From contig JANYGB010000053.1 in the NCBI GenBank assembly GCA_025359445.1, forward strand, positions 25,440 to 89,439: a stretch of 64,000 nt of DNA, given 5' to 3'. The notes beneath the pieces were generated by a model, which searched no databases, was not told where the DNA came from, and worked only from the letters and a program-made list of their open reading frames with translations. Position numbers and translations under genes: made by a program. Positions within the stretch are counted from its first letter, which is position 1. Every line of letters starts with the position of its first letter. Of this stretch, positions 42,760-52,783 are shown one piece after another. The stretch is from Sphingomonadaceae bacterium. GTDB lineage: Bacteria > Pseudomonadota > Alphaproteobacteria > Sphingomonadales > Sphingomonadaceae.

Positions 42760-44126
42760 GGGCTCCGATAATCCTGTGGCTGCGCCGCGACTTGCGGCTG
42801 GCCGACCAAGCCGCGCTGCTGGCAGCCTGCGCGGCAGGGCCGGTCGTGCCGGTCTATGTGCTCGACGACGAGACCCCGCAGCACCGGCGTATGGGCGGGG
42901 CAAGCCGGTGGTGGCTGCACCATTCGCTCGCCAGCCTGAATGCGGCGCTCGAAGCGCGCGGCTCGCGGCTGATCCTGCGGCGCGGCAACTGCGCCGATGT
43001 GCTGCCCGCGCTAGCCGCCGAACTGGGGGCAAGCGAAGTCCACGCGCTGCACCACTACGAGCCGTGGTGGCGCAATGCTGAGCGCGTGGTGGCCAAAGCG
43101 CTCATGCTGCATCTGCACCACGGCAATTACCTCGCTCCGGCAGGTTCGGTGGTGACTGGCGGAGGCACGCCGTTCAAGATCTTCACCCCGTTCTGGCGCG
43201 CCTTGCAGGAGCAGGTGTTGCCGCCGCCGGGGCCGCAAGCCGCGCCGGACAACATCACCGCGCCTGATCAATGGCCCGCGTCGGACCGGCTCGAAGATTG
43301 GGGTCTGCTTCCTGCTCGTCCCGATTGGGCGGGCGGCTTCCGCTCCGAGTGGTCCCCGGGCGAAGTGGGCGCCGAAGATCGGCTGCAAGACTTTGCACGA
43401 ACCGGCAAATCATATGCAGACACTCGCAATCTGCCGTCGAAAGAAGGCACCTCGCGGCTTTCCCCGCATCTCCACTTCGGCGAGATATCGCCCGCGACAG
43501 TGTGGCATCGGGTTGCGGCCGAGGGCGGCTCCATCAGCACCTTCCTGGGTGAGCTGGGCTGGCGCGACTATGCCCAGAACGTCATAATGCAGTTGCCCGA
43601 CTACGGCGGCACCAACGCCAAACCCCAGTTCGAAGGGCTCGAGTGGCGCAGCGGCGATGAGGCTGAGGCCGACCTTGCCGCATGGCAGCAGGGCCGCACC
43701 GGCTATCCGATCGTCGATGCCGGGATGCGCCAGCTGTGGCGCTCGGGCTGGATGCACAACCGCGTGCGGATGATCGCGGCCTCGTTCCTGATCAAGCACC
43801 TGCTGATCGACTGGCGGCGCGGCGAGCAGTGGTTCTGGGATACGCTGGTCGATGCCGACTACGGCTCCAACGCGGTCAACTGGCAATGGTCCGCAGGCAG
43901 CGGGATCGACGCGCAGATGTTCGTGCGGATCATGGCCCCGCTCAGCCAATCGCCCAAGTTCGATGCAGCGGCCTACATCCGCGAATGGGTGCCCGAACTG
44001 GCGCACTTGTCCGACGGTGAAATTCACGACCCCGCGCTGCCGGTGCGCGGCTATCCGGCCAAACTGATCGGGCACGCAGAGGCGCGCGCACGGGCGCTGG
44101 CAGCGTGGCGCAAGCTTAAGGATTAG
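42756..44126 (+). CDS. phr: Cryptochrome/deoxyribodipyrimidine photolyase family protein
   Basis: GTG start at 42756: VRAPIILWLRRDLRLADQAALLAAC; LSPHLHFGEISP; GYPIVDAGMRQLWRSGWMHNRVRMIAASFL. Confidence 0.95.
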   Translation: MRAPIILWLRRDLRLADQAALLAACAAGPVVPVYVLDDETPQHRRMGGASRWWLHHSLASLNAALEARGSRLILRRGNCADVLPALAAELGASEVHALHHYEPWWRNAERVVAKALMLHLHHGNYLAPAGSVVTGGGTPFKIFTPFWRALQEQVLPPPGPQAAPDNITAPDQWPASDRLEDWGLLPARPDWAGGFRSEWSPGEVGAEDRLQDFARTGKSYADTRNLPSKEGTSRLSPHLHFGEISPATVWHRVAAEGGSISTFLGELGWRDYAQNVIMQLPDYGGTNAKPQFEGLEWRSGDEAEADLAAWQQGRTGYPIVDAGMRQLWRSGWMHNRVRMIAASFLIKHLLIDWRRGEQWFWDTLVDADYGSNAVNWQWSAGSGIDAQMFVRIMAPLSQSPKFDAAAYIREWVPELAHLSDGEIHDPALPVRGYPAKLIGHAEARARALAAWRKLKD

Positions 44127-44148
44127 TGGTGCCGGGGGCGGATTCGAA
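44127..44148. repeat. Left att-like direct repeat of tRNA-Phe 3' end
   Basis: TGGTGCCGGGGGCGGATTCGAA, matching 52784-52806 TGGTGCCCGGGGGCGGATTCGAA apart from one C. Confidence 0.85.
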
Positions 44149-44203
44149 TAAGTCAGTCATTTCATTGATTTATAATACAAAAAATAGAGTGCGGTTTCTG
44201 AAC

Positions 44204-44224
44204 GGCCCCCAAATAGGCCCCCAA
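44204..44224. promoter_or_regulatory. Candidate integrase arm-type sites, left end
   Basis: GGCCCCCAAATAGGCCCCCAA; same motif clustered at the right end. Confidence 0.5.
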
Positions 44225-44244
44225 CGGCTCGATCTATCGACGAT

Positions 44245-46812
44245 TTAGTTGTGGAGTAACACCATTCGGGCAATGTCAAACGGGCGCAACGGCTGGATCA
44301 TATTCAGCGCTTCATTGAAGCCCAGCTGCACAAATCCCTTGTCCGACTCATAGCTCCAAAAGACGTTTCGATACTCCCGGTGCTGCACCTGAATTTTCAG
44401 GCGGTTCTTGTCACTGTGCAGCCGCCCGTCTTCGCCATCGTCTTTGATCTCAACCAAGGCGATACCGTCACGCGTCGTCCTGCCCTTAATGCCCACTACA
44501 AAGTCGGGAAAGAAACGTTTGCCTGTCGGCAGCATCATGCGCGTTGCCCAAAGCTCGCTGCCGGGGTTGCGAAGCCACCATTGCACAGTGCCCGAAGTTT
44601 CCGTGTCGAGCATTTCGGCGAATGCTCGTTCGGGCTTGTTCATTCCGCTTGGGAAGATTCCGTGTGATCCCTTCTGGGCAGGTGGTAGGTCCGCAAGATC
44701 GAAAATGGCTTCTGGAATGGGGATGGAGTTATCCAGCCGGGCGCGTTTGCCCTGTTCTTCCTTAATCGCCGAAATCAGGGCTTCCGGTTCCCGCATGGCA
44801 GCAAGCTGAATTGTGCGACGCAAATCCTGATCGGTGAAGGCATAGCCGCCTTGTTCTGCCCGTGCCCTCAAAGCTGCGATTAGTGCTCGCTCAAGAAGGC
44901 GCGGATCGATCGAGTCATTGAAATTGAATGCTGCTTGCGCGCGCTCGGCAACGCGGGCGTTCGATATCTTGAGGCTGAGCGAAACCTCGCGTTCTTCCCC
45001 AAAGTTGAACAAGTCGCGCAGACTCATAGTCGCCAAGCTTTGGGTTTGCCCCAGCTTCCCGACTAGCGCCGAATTATCGCAGAACGCATTTGATACGTCG
45101 CTCAGAAAGACCGGGTCGCTCAGTTCGCGATAGTCGAGAGGATATTCCTGCCAAAGTGCGGCGGGCAGGCCCAGTTCGCGTTTCAGACGATAGGCGGTTT
45201 GCTTGGTCGGCTTCGGCGTTGCGCTTGGCCCGTTGTGTTCGGGCAGATTGCCGAAAAGGGGCGTTTGGCAGGCAATACGCGCCGTCTCCCCAGCTACAAT
45301 GGCGCGGTCCACAAAATCCGGGGCCATGCCGCGCACTTCGGCATCGATGGTGCCTTCGTTGATCAAAATATCCAGCCGGGCTTGGCGATCAACATCATCC
45401 GCAGGCGGGGCGGGAATGAACGCGTTCAAACGGTGTGAGTCGGACACCAACGAAGGTTGAGAAGCGGGCGAAAAGCCATATTCTACGACGTCCAGTTGAT
45501 CGGACAGCACGGTCAAGCTTTGCCGAACCGCCTTTAATTCGTCGACAGCGGCGCTAAGTCCGGCCTGCATGTCAGGATCAGTCAGGAACACATAGCCCTT
45601 GTCGAGCAAGGCGTCCCGCCCGTGCATTGGGCGAACTAGCGGATGCACACGCATGATCCGACCGACAATCTGCAAGCCAAAGCCGGTGCCGCGATTGGGA
45701 CGAACCGATACCAGGGTCCAAGCGCGGGGGGCGTCAAAGCCGGTGGCGACCGCAACCTTGAATATAAGTATTTGCTTGGAATGGTCGTAAGCCATCATGT
45801 GAAAATCGGCGTCCGGCTGGCCAGACGTATGCACCGCGATCATGTCGTCGCGAATGCCGGGGATTTCCAGAAGCTTGTTTTTTACCCGCGCAACTGGGTC
45901 TTCGCCGCCAGTCGTCTGGTCTTCGACCTGAACCAGCATCAAGGGAACGACGCCAATGTCCTTTTCGTCCAGCCGCCCGCAAATCTGCCGGTGTTGCGTC
46001 CAGCCAGCGGTTAGGGTCGCCTGTTCAAAATCGATCAGGGCTTCGTCGCCGGGGTTCATCCGCAGATAGCCCAGCATCAGGCCCCACTTGTTCAGCCCCG
46101 CTTGCACGACCCGGCCCCGTTCCACTACGACCCGGCTTTGCACTTCAACCCCAGCCGCCTTTTCGAAGGCGATCAGCTTTTCGTCGTTCGGCGTGGCGGT
46201 GGCCAGCAAAGTGAAATCGGGTTGCAGCACGTCAAGATAAAACGAAGCGGCGGCCCCCGCTGAAACACCGAAATTGAGGTGTGCTTCGTCAATCACCACG
46301 CCAATGGCAACCCCGTCCGCGCGCAGCGTTGCCAGCATGTCGTCAAGCGATAGCGTATCTTCCCGCGTCCGCCGGACCTTCCTTGCGTCCTTGTTATTTG
46401 CAGCGACCGCGCTCCACGTCTGGACGAAGACATCACCATCACGCAGGCCGCTTGCGGTCCGGTCGGTGGACAGATCGCGCAAGCGTATGCCGGGGCACTG
46501 GTCGGCAAGGTTGTCTTGGGTTTGCATGACAAGGCCGGAATAGGGGGCAAACCAGAACCAGACGCATTTCATCGACAATTTGCCAATGGCGCTTTCGATA
46601 GTGCGGCCCAGTATCAATGTTTTGCCCGAACCAGTGGGCGCTTGGAGCAACATCGCGCCGCTTTTCAGGGCGATTTCGCGCCGATGATCGGGGCGCGTGT
46701 CGATATGTTCGGCCACGCGCAGGATGGTCGCGCCAAGGGCATCGACAGCTTCGCTTTGAAAATCTGCAAGACTGTGAAGGGTCGGGCCCTGAAATGTCGG
46801 GCTGGCGTTCAT
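44245..46812 (-). CDS. Type III restriction enzyme Res-like subunit (DEAD/DEAH helicase with C-terminal nuclease-like motif)
   Basis: LLQAPTGSGKTLILGRTIES (Walker A), VIDEAHLNFG (motif II), QIVGRIMRVHP (motif VI), PDFVVGIKGRTTRDGIALVEIKDDG (PD..ExK-like). Confidence 0.88.
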   Translation of the reverse strand: MNASPTFQGPTLHSLADFQSEAVDALGATILRVAEHIDTRPDHRREIALKSGAMLLQAPTGSGKTLILGRTIESAIGKLSMKCVWFWFAPYSGLVMQTQDNLADQCPGIRLRDLSTDRTASGLRDGDVFVQTWSAVAANNKDARKVRRTREDTLSLDDMLATLRADGVAIGVVIDEAHLNFGVSAGAAASFYLDVLQPDFTLLATATPNDEKLIAFEKAAGVEVQSRVVVERGRVVQAGLNKWGLMLGYLRMNPGDEALIDFEQATLTAGWTQHRQICGRLDEKDIGVVPLMLVQVEDQTTGGEDPVARVKNKLLEIPGIRDDMIAVHTSGQPDADFHMMAYDHSKQILIFKVAVATGFDAPRAWTLVSVRPNRGTGFGLQIVGRIMRVHPLVRPMHGRDALLDKGYVFLTDPDMQAGLSAAVDELKAVRQSLTVLSDQLDVVEYGFSPASQPSLVSDSHRLNAFIPAPPADDVDRQARLDILINEGTIDAEVRGMAPDFVDRAIVAGETARIACQTPLFGNLPEHNGPSATPKPTKQTAYRLKRELGLPAALWQEYPLDYRELSDPVFLSDVSNAFCDNSALVGKLGQTQSLATMSLRDLFNFGEEREVSLSLKISNARVAERAQAAFNFNDSIDPRLLERALIAALRARAEQGGYAFTDQDLRRTIQLAAMREPEALISAIKEEQGKRARLDNSIPIPEAIFDLADLPPAQKGSHGIFPSGMNKPERAFAEMLDTETSGTVQWWLRNPGSELWATRMMLPTGKRFFPDFVVGIKGRTTRDGIALVEIKDDGEDGRLHSDKNRLKIQVQHREYRNVFWSYESDKGFVQLGFNEALNMIQPLRPFDIARMVLLHN

Positions 46813-48626
46813 TGTTGGAACCGCTTGACCAGAGTTTCACGAACCGGGCGGATTTCGAAATCGACCGGCCCTAGCGCGGTTTTCAGTTGGCCCGGTGTCC
46901 AGCTATAGACAAAGGCGTTGACGCGAGCTGTGGCCAGTTGGCGTAACCGGTCGATCAGGGCGTCATCGGTGCGGTCGGCAAGGATCAGTGTCACCCCGTC
47001 GACCGTGTATTCATTCCATGCCGCACCACTGACATAGGGGGTTAACGGCAGGCCGTGCATGGCCTTTAGCGCGGTCCAGACTTCGGTTGGAGCAAGGCTC
47101 AAATTGAGTGCGTCGAAGTCGATTTCCCGCGTGCGCAGATAGGCAAATTCAGCAGACAGATCGGCATATTTCCCGGTCGTCGCCGCGTTCAAGCGTCGGA
47201 TGCGTTCGGCGGTTATATCGCGGCAAATGTTCTTGTCGGGATCGGCGGCGGTGGCTTCGGTGGACGATACCATTATGAAACGGCGCGATCCCTGATCATC
47301 TGCATTCACTTCCATAACCGCTTGGGCCGTGGTTGCGGACCCAGCGAAAAAATCGACGACCAGATCATCGTAGCTGGTCGATTGACGGACCAGTTCGCGG
47401 ATCAGGGAAACCGGCTTGGCATAATTGAAGGCCTTTTCACCGAAGACTTCCTTTATCGTCTTTGCCGCTTCGATGTTAGTTCCCGCCACGATCTCGTTGC
47501 CATCAATGCCGGAAATTGTGTCCTTCTCGAAACTTGGCGTGACCCAACTAGACAGGGGCTGCGTAGGCGTTTTCAATTCGCTTTTGTATCGCTTGAGTGA
47601 AGGCGTTCCGAACCCAACCTTCTTTCCAATCCAAAAATCAAGGTCCGGCAAGTCAGCCCGCAAGAAGGGCGCATTACCACTGCCCGGAACATCTTTAGCA
47701 GCGATTGCCGCATCCAACTCTTCGCGTGAGTTCCACACGACGACGCGCTGATCTAACGGAAAATAGATATAACCATCCGCAATAAAATCTTCCATGTACC
47801 GCGTTCTAATTTTTGCCGCCGGACCCTTCTTTGACGAATACCGCCATACTGAATCTGGATTACATGGATACCAAATATCTTCATTTTGATCATGCAATGG
47901 GTAGTAAGTATTTTTTCTCTCTGACATATTGTGGGCTTTTGTCAGGTCGCCACCCGTTCGGTACCAGTCAGACTTAACTTCATCCCAATGCTTGTATAAA
48001 TCGAAAGTCTTTTCCGTCCCTCCGAACCGAAACTCCGGCTTTGCATAGGCTAGAACGTGTTCGTGATTATCTGAAAGGAATGCGCCCTTTTTATCATTTC
48101 CGCCAACTCGCGTCCGCCAAACGAATGTGCCCAGCCGCATTCCCGGCAAGGCTTCATCCATTAGCATTTCGAGCTTGGCGCGGTTTTCGTCATTGATCGA
48201 AACAAGGATCACGCCGTCGTTGGCCAACAGGTCGCGCGCCAGTTCTAGCCGCCGATAAAGAAACTCCAGCCAAGTCGAATGGCGATAGCGGTCGTTCGGG
48301 TCGATGTAGTGGTCGTTATAGACCCAATCCTTGTTCCCGGTGTTATAGGGCGGATCAATGTAGATGCACTTTACCCGGTGTGCATACGTCATGCGCAGCC
48401 AGCGCAGCGCGTCGTAATTGTCGCCTTCGATCACCAGATTTCGCCACGGTGCCGCGCCGTCCGACAGGGCCGGGTCAATAGCGCAGGCAATGAAGTTGGC
48501 GTCGATAGCGGCGTCCGCCTCGATTTCGCTCCGCTCCCACACAAGGCCCAACTTCTTTTCGCCATCGCGTTTGCGCAACAGATTGACCAGTTGGGATTGC
48601 GACAGACTCTCGTAGTGATCGGTCAC
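46809..48626 (-). CDS. Site-specific DNA-methyltransferase (adenine), type III Mod-like
   Basis: CIYIDPPYNTGNKDW (DPPY) before VVDFFAGSATTAQAV (FxGxx motif I), beta-class order; 4-bp overlap with Res. Confidence 0.9.
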   Translation of the reverse strand: MTDHYESLSQSQLVNLLRKRDGEKKLGLVWERSEIEADAAIDANFIACAIDPALSDGAAPWRNLVIEGDNYDALRWLRMTYAHRVKCIYIDPPYNTGNKDWVYNDHYIDPNDRYRHSTWLEFLYRRLELARDLLANDGVILVSINDENRAKLEMLMDEALPGMRLGTFVWRTRVGGNDKKGAFLSDNHEHVLAYAKPEFRFGGTEKTFDLYKHWDEVKSDWYRTGGDLTKAHNMSERKNTYYPLHDQNEDIWYPCNPDSVWRYSSKKGPAAKIRTRYMEDFIADGYIYFPLDQRVVVWNSREELDAAIAAKDVPGSGNAPFLRADLPDLDFWIGKKVGFGTPSLKRYKSELKTPTQPLSSWVTPSFEKDTISGIDGNEIVAGTNIEAAKTIKEVFGEKAFNYAKPVSLIRELVRQSTSYDDLVVDFFAGSATTAQAVMEVNADDQGSRRFIMVSSTEATAADPDKNICRDITAERIRRLNAATTGKYADLSAEFAYLRTREIDFDALNLSLAPTEVWTALKAMHGLPLTPYVSGAAWNEYTVDGVTLILADRTDDALIDRLRQLATARVNAFVYSWTPGQLKTALGPVDFEIRPVRETLVKRFQQ

Positions 48627-48701
48627 GCGACCCTTCCCCCAATTAAATCGGCAGATAATGCAACGGGGACTTAGCAGCGTCGGCGGCTGGTCGCCAAGCG
48701 G

Positions 48702-49802
48702 CTATGGCATGCCGTCACCCGTCATTTTCTGCATCACTGCCACGACTTGCGCGATCATCGCAGGATCGAATGGCGTGGGCGGACTGCCAAGTTCGCGGAT
48801 CAGCTCGCCTTGCTTATGCACGGGCACCGCACCGTAACTGGTGAACGTCGTCATCAGATCGGCATGGCCCAGGTTCTGCGACCACGCCTTCATCTGCATG
48901 ACGGGCAGATTCAATTGCATCGCATGGCGCACCAGCATGTCGCGGAAACTGTGCGGGTTGAAATACGGCAGATCGGCCAGCGCGAAGGCCCGCTTGAATA
49001 TGTCGCGGATCGGATTGGTTGTCGCCCAGCCGTGGCGCGCCAACCCCAACGCAGCAAAACCGCCGCCCTCGCCCAAGCCCATTTTGGTTGCCGGGAAGAG
49101 GGGGTCGGCCGACCCCCAAAAATGGTCGCGATCCAGTTCGCCAATCCATTTGGTCACAATTGCCTCCGCACCTTTGCAAACCGGCATGAAATAGGTCCGG
49201 AAGGTCTTGGCGAATTTGGTCCGCACCGTTCGCGCGTCCTGTTCGACATAGCCGCCCGCAAGGTTGACGTGACCCAGCCGGAAACTGGCCAACGCATCGA
49301 CCCGCGCACCAGTGACCGCAGCGAATGCGATCAAGGCGCGGTCGCGGCGCTCCAGCACCGTTGCCACCGACATTGACCGCAAGGTGTGCTCGACTTGCGC
49401 GATAGTCGGCACGGTCTTCTCCCGCCGCGCCTGCGCAATCGCAACGTCCTTGTCGCTCAGACTGAAATAGTCGGCATCGCTATGCTGAATTCGGGATTTG
49501 AAGCCCGGCTGGTCGGCCAGCCAGAAAAAGAAAGCGCGCAGATCGCGCAGGGTGGAAAGCATGGTTGCTTTGCTTAGCTGCGCGCCCGTGCGGGCGTTTC
49601 GTTCTTCGCTCAGCTTCACCCGGAAGCCCACCGCTTGCTCAAGCCGGAATTTGGCGTATTCACGCGCCCGCGTATAGTCTTCGAAGCGCGACAGTGATCT
49701 CGCCACGGCATCGACGGTGGCTTGATCGCGGCCATGCGCGCCGGTCAGATAGGCGAAGTAGCGACGCTTGATCCGCTCGTTCGCTGCATTGTGGTTTGCC
49801 AT
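48702..49802 (-). CDS. Tyrosine recombinase/integrase (no. 1)
   Basis: TGARVDALASFRLGHVNL; FNPHSFRDMLVRH (HxxR); NLGHADLMTTFTSYG; ATG at 49802. Confidence 0.88.
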   Translation of the reverse strand: MANHNAANERIKRRYFAYLTGAHGRDQATVDAVARSLSRFEDYTRAREYAKFRLEQAVGFRVKLSEERNARTGAQLSKATMLSTLRDLRAFFFWLADQPGFKSRIQHSDADYFSLSDKDVAIAQARREKTVPTIAQVEHTLRSMSVATVLERRDRALIAFAAVTGARVDALASFRLGHVNLAGGYVEQDARTVRTKFAKTFRTYFMPVCKGAEAIVTKWIGELDRDHFWGSADPLFPATKMGLGEGGGFAALGLARHGWATTNPIRDIFKRAFALADLPYFNPHSFRDMLVRHAMQLNLPVMQMKAWSQNLGHADLMTTFTSYGAVPVHKQGELIRELGSPPTPFDPAMIAQVVAVMQKMTGDGMP

Positions 49803-49876
49803 CGAATTTTCGTCCTTTTCGAAGTCACAATTGGGGGAAGGTTCGCTGCGCCTAACTAGGCTTGGCTGGCCATCCG

Positions 49877-50287
49877 CTATTTGGAAGTGGCCCAATCGGG
49901 CATGACCTTGGCCAGGTCGGCCTTTCGCACGCTGCGATTCATGCCAGCTTCGCACGCTTCGCAAAGCGCGCGCAGGTTGCCGCTGGTCGGTGTCCGGGCC
50001 ACATATTCGACCATTCCAAGGGCAGGGCGGCGCGATTGGCGACAACGCACGCAATAGATCATGCCGGGTGCGCTTGGGCATTTCCGGCTGGCATTGCGCT
50101 GGCGTAGAAAATCGCGGACAGCTGCCCCCTGAAACAACGCCGGTCGGGCGCTGTCGATTGGCTTCAAACCGTCAGCCTGCCAGTTGCCGATGGTGTTCTT
50201 GTGAACGGCGCAACAGCGTGCCAGCTCGGTAACGCTGTAGCTGTAGTGCAACTTGACCGAGTTTGGATTGACCCGCTTGGCGGCCAT
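49877..50287 (-). CDS. Hypothetical HTH-like protein
   Basis: HYSYSVTELARCCAVHKNTIGNWQADGLKPID; CVRC...CEAC motif. Confidence 0.65.
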   Translation of the reverse strand: MAAKRVNPNSVKLHYSYSVTELARCCAVHKNTIGNWQADGLKPIDSARPALFQGAAVRDFLRQRNASRKCPSAPGMIYCVRCRQSRRPALGMVEYVARTPTSGNLRALCEACEAGMNRSVRKADLAKVMPDWATSK

Positions 50288-50292
50288 CGCCC

Positions 50293-50460
50293 CTAGCCCT
50301 CGCCAGCGACGAGCCGCCGGACCGATTCCGCGCGGATCAAGGTGCGCCGCCCCAGCTTGAATGCTTCCAGCCGCCCATCGGCGATCATCGCATAGATTGA
50401 AGTGCGCCCAAGGCTTAGCGTCCGGGCGGTATCATTGATTGAGTAAGCAAGGCGCTCCAT
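50293..50460 (-). CDS. Excisionase/MerR-like helix-turn-helix protein (55 aa, absent from the ORF track)
   Basis: Manual translation: MERLAYSINDTARTLSLGRTSIYAMIADGRLEAFKLGRRTLIRAESVRRLVAGEG*. Confidence 0.8.
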   Translation of the reverse strand: MERLAYSINDTARTLSLGRTSIYAMIADGRLEAFKLGRRTLIRAESVRRLVAGEG

Positions 50461-50558
50461 TGTCCTGTTCTCCGACGCGACTGGCGGGTGCCAGTGAACG
50501 TGTCCAAGCTTAAGCGAAGGAACGGAGCGACTTCGGCCTGAAACCCGCTAAAAGGCCG

Positions 50559-51389
50559 CTAATCAGTTTCCGGCGTTTCAGGCCTTTCAAGCCGGTTCAT
50601 GATCTTTGCGGCACGTTGCCGCACTTGGCTCGGAGCCGGGCAATCTCCCGTTTGGTTGGTAAACCAAGCTGCGATCATTTCTTCAATGCGTGCCTGCGCC
50701 CCGTGGCCAGTCGGCAAACCATCTGGTCGCTGTGCTTCCGCAACAACAGCAACCATCGCACCTTCCCAATCCCATCTGGCCGGTCGACCGATTTGGGATT
50801 GGCGGGAATTTTTCGGGGGGGCGAAAGAAAACGATTGTTGCAAGGTCGCGCTCGGCAGCAACAGCTCAATTTCACTAAAGTCGAATTTCAATCCGGACAT
50901 GTCGGCATCATATGAAGGCTTATGAAGCGATGATCCCAGATGGTCCGCCTGATCCCAGAAAAAAAGGTCGAATAATGCCCCGTGACCATCAACATCTTTC
51001 GCCGTTAGGCGACCGAACTCCCAATCAATTTCTTCCGACAGCAGGAAAAATCCGACATCCACCACTACGGGTTCATCGGCTTCTCCCCAGACATTAGGAT
51101 CATCATCAAACCGATCATGCAAGGCCTTGCCCACAATGCGATTTGCCATTTCTTCGCCATAGTGTTGGCGGATAAAATCATCCATTTTTGGGCCGGAAAG
51201 CTCGCCAACTTCATTGTGATGCTCAAAATGGAATTCGGCGACCGAACAGTAAGGCTGGATTCGCCCTTCGCTTGCATAGACCTTTAGGCCGTCGTTGAAG
51301 GCCATCCAACATAAGAAGCGATTTACCCAAGGGCGGGGCGCAGCTTGCGAAAGGAAGCTCAGCGCTTCGCCGGTTGGAATCAGTTTCAC
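50559..51389 (-). CDS. Hypothetical protein, island-associated
   Basis: Long ORF with 4-bp overlap with the integrase gene; no motif recognised. Confidence 0.65.
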   Translation of the reverse strand: MKLIPTGEALSFLSQAAPRPWVNRFLCWMAFNDGLKVYASEGRIQPYCSVAEFHFEHHNEVGELSGPKMDDFIRQHYGEEMANRIVGKALHDRFDDDPNVWGEADEPVVVDVGFFLLSEEIDWEFGRLTAKDVDGHGALFDLFFWDQADHLGSSLHKPSYDADMSGLKFDFSEIELLLPSATLQQSFSFAPPKNSRQSQIGRPARWDWEGAMVAVVAEAQRPDGLPTGHGAQARIEEMIAAWFTNQTGDCPAPSQVRQRAAKIMNRLERPETPETD

Positions 51390-52618
51390 ATCCTAGAGAT
51401 AGCATGCCCTCCGATTTGCACCACAGTTGCGCCAGTTCGCAGTGTATCTAGATGATCAGCCCACCACTGCGCCATTTCAACCCGTTCGCCCCAATGCGCC
51501 CCCCGGTGATAGGCGGCGCGCACTGCGTCTCTGTCTTTGTGTGCCAGTGCCCGCTCGATTGCGTCTGACGACCATTTACCGGACTCGTTCAACAGCGTGC
51601 TGGCCATCGCTCGAAAGCCGTGCGCGGTCATGTCGTGTTTGGTGTAACCCAGCCGCCGCAGCGCCGCATTGACGGTGTTTTCGGACATTGGCCGTGCAGG
51701 GGTGCGGATCGAAGGGAACACATAACGGCCATCGCCGGTCAGATCGCGTGCACGCTCCAGCAATGCCAGCGTTTGCTTTGAAAGCGGAACGACATGCTCC
51801 AGCCGCCCCTTCATTTTCTCGCCGGGAATGCGCCAGATCGCAGCGTCGGTATCAAATTCCGTCCATTCGGCGTGGCGCAGTTCACCCGGCCTCACAAACA
51901 TCAGCGCCGAAAGCTGCAAGGCGATTTGAGTCACCGGACTACCTTCATAGCCGTCGATTGCGCGAAGCAGTTCGCCCGCTTTCTTCGGCTCCAGGATTGC
52001 CGCATGATGCTTGGTCTTGTGGCTTACCAATGCGCCGCGCAAATCGCGGGTCGGGTCGAATTTGGCCATTTGATTGGCGATGGCGAAGCGAAATACTTGG
52101 CTGGCGAATTGCAAGGCGCGGTGCGATGCTTCGGTGCGGCCCGTCGTTTCATACCGCCGTACGGCTTCCAGCAATTCAAACGGTTCGATTTCAGCAACCG
52201 GGCGCTGGCCTAAGGTGCGGTCCAATAGCTTCAAGAGCCATTCCTGCTTTGAAGTTGTAGGCGCGGCCCGGCCTTCGCGTTTGGCCTTTGCAATATAGGC
52301 CTGCGCAACCGCAGCGAACGAATTGGCGGCGCTTACCTTCGCCGCATGGCGGTCCCGTCGCTTGCGCTCGGCTGGATCAACGCCACTGGCGAGGAGCTTA
52401 CGCGCGTCATCGCGCAGGTCGCGCGCGTCCTTCAAGCCAACGTCCGGATAGGCCCCCAATGACAGCTTGCGCTCGACGCCGCCGGGGGAGCGATACTTGA
52501 GCCGCCACAGTCGCCCGCCGGTCGGTGTGACGAGCAAATAGAGGCCCTTTTCGTCCGATGCCTTGTAGTCCTTCGCGGCGGGCTTCAATGCGCGGATCGC
52601 GGTATCAGTCAGTGCCAT
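51386..52618 (-). CDS. Tyrosine-type integrase with Arm DNA-binding domain (DUF4102 type; no. 2)
   Basis: MALTDTAIRALKPAAKDYKASDEKGLYLLVTPTGGRLWRLKYRSPGGVERKLSLGAYPDVGLKDAR; RPGELRHAEW; HGFRAMASTLLNE; adjacent to tRNA-Phe. Confidence 0.95.
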   Translation of the reverse strand: MALTDTAIRALKPAAKDYKASDEKGLYLLVTPTGGRLWRLKYRSPGGVERKLSLGAYPDVGLKDARDLRDDARKLLASGVDPAERKRRDRHAAKVSAANSFAAVAQAYIAKAKREGRAAPTTSKQEWLLKLLDRTLGQRPVAEIEPFELLEAVRRYETTGRTEASHRALQFASQVFRFAIANQMAKFDPTRDLRGALVSHKTKHHAAILEPKKAGELLRAIDGYEGSPVTQIALQLSALMFVRPGELRHAEWTEFDTDAAIWRIPGEKMKGRLEHVVPLSKQTLALLERARDLTGDGRYVFPSIRTPARPMSENTVNAALRRLGYTKHDMTAHGFRAMASTLLNESGKWSSDAIERALAHKDRDAVRAAYHRGAHWGERVEMAQWWADHLDTLRTGATVVQIGGHAISRM

Positions 52619-52672
52619 TTGGGGGCCTTTCAAAATCAGCTTTTCCAATAGGCCCCCCAAAAGGCCCCCAAT
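52618..52672. promoter_or_regulatory. Candidate integrase arm-type sites, right end
   Basis: TTTGGGGGCC, GGCCCCCCAA, AAGGCCCCCAAT upstream of the integrase start. Confidence 0.5.
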
Positions 52673-52783
52673 GTTGTCCGCGTATGGGCGGTCATTGGCG
52701 AGCGCTGGCGGGTAAGCCAGTGCTCTTAATGGCAGATTTCTGGGGTTTTTTCAAGCTTCAGCGGGTGTCGGCGGACAAGCTGA

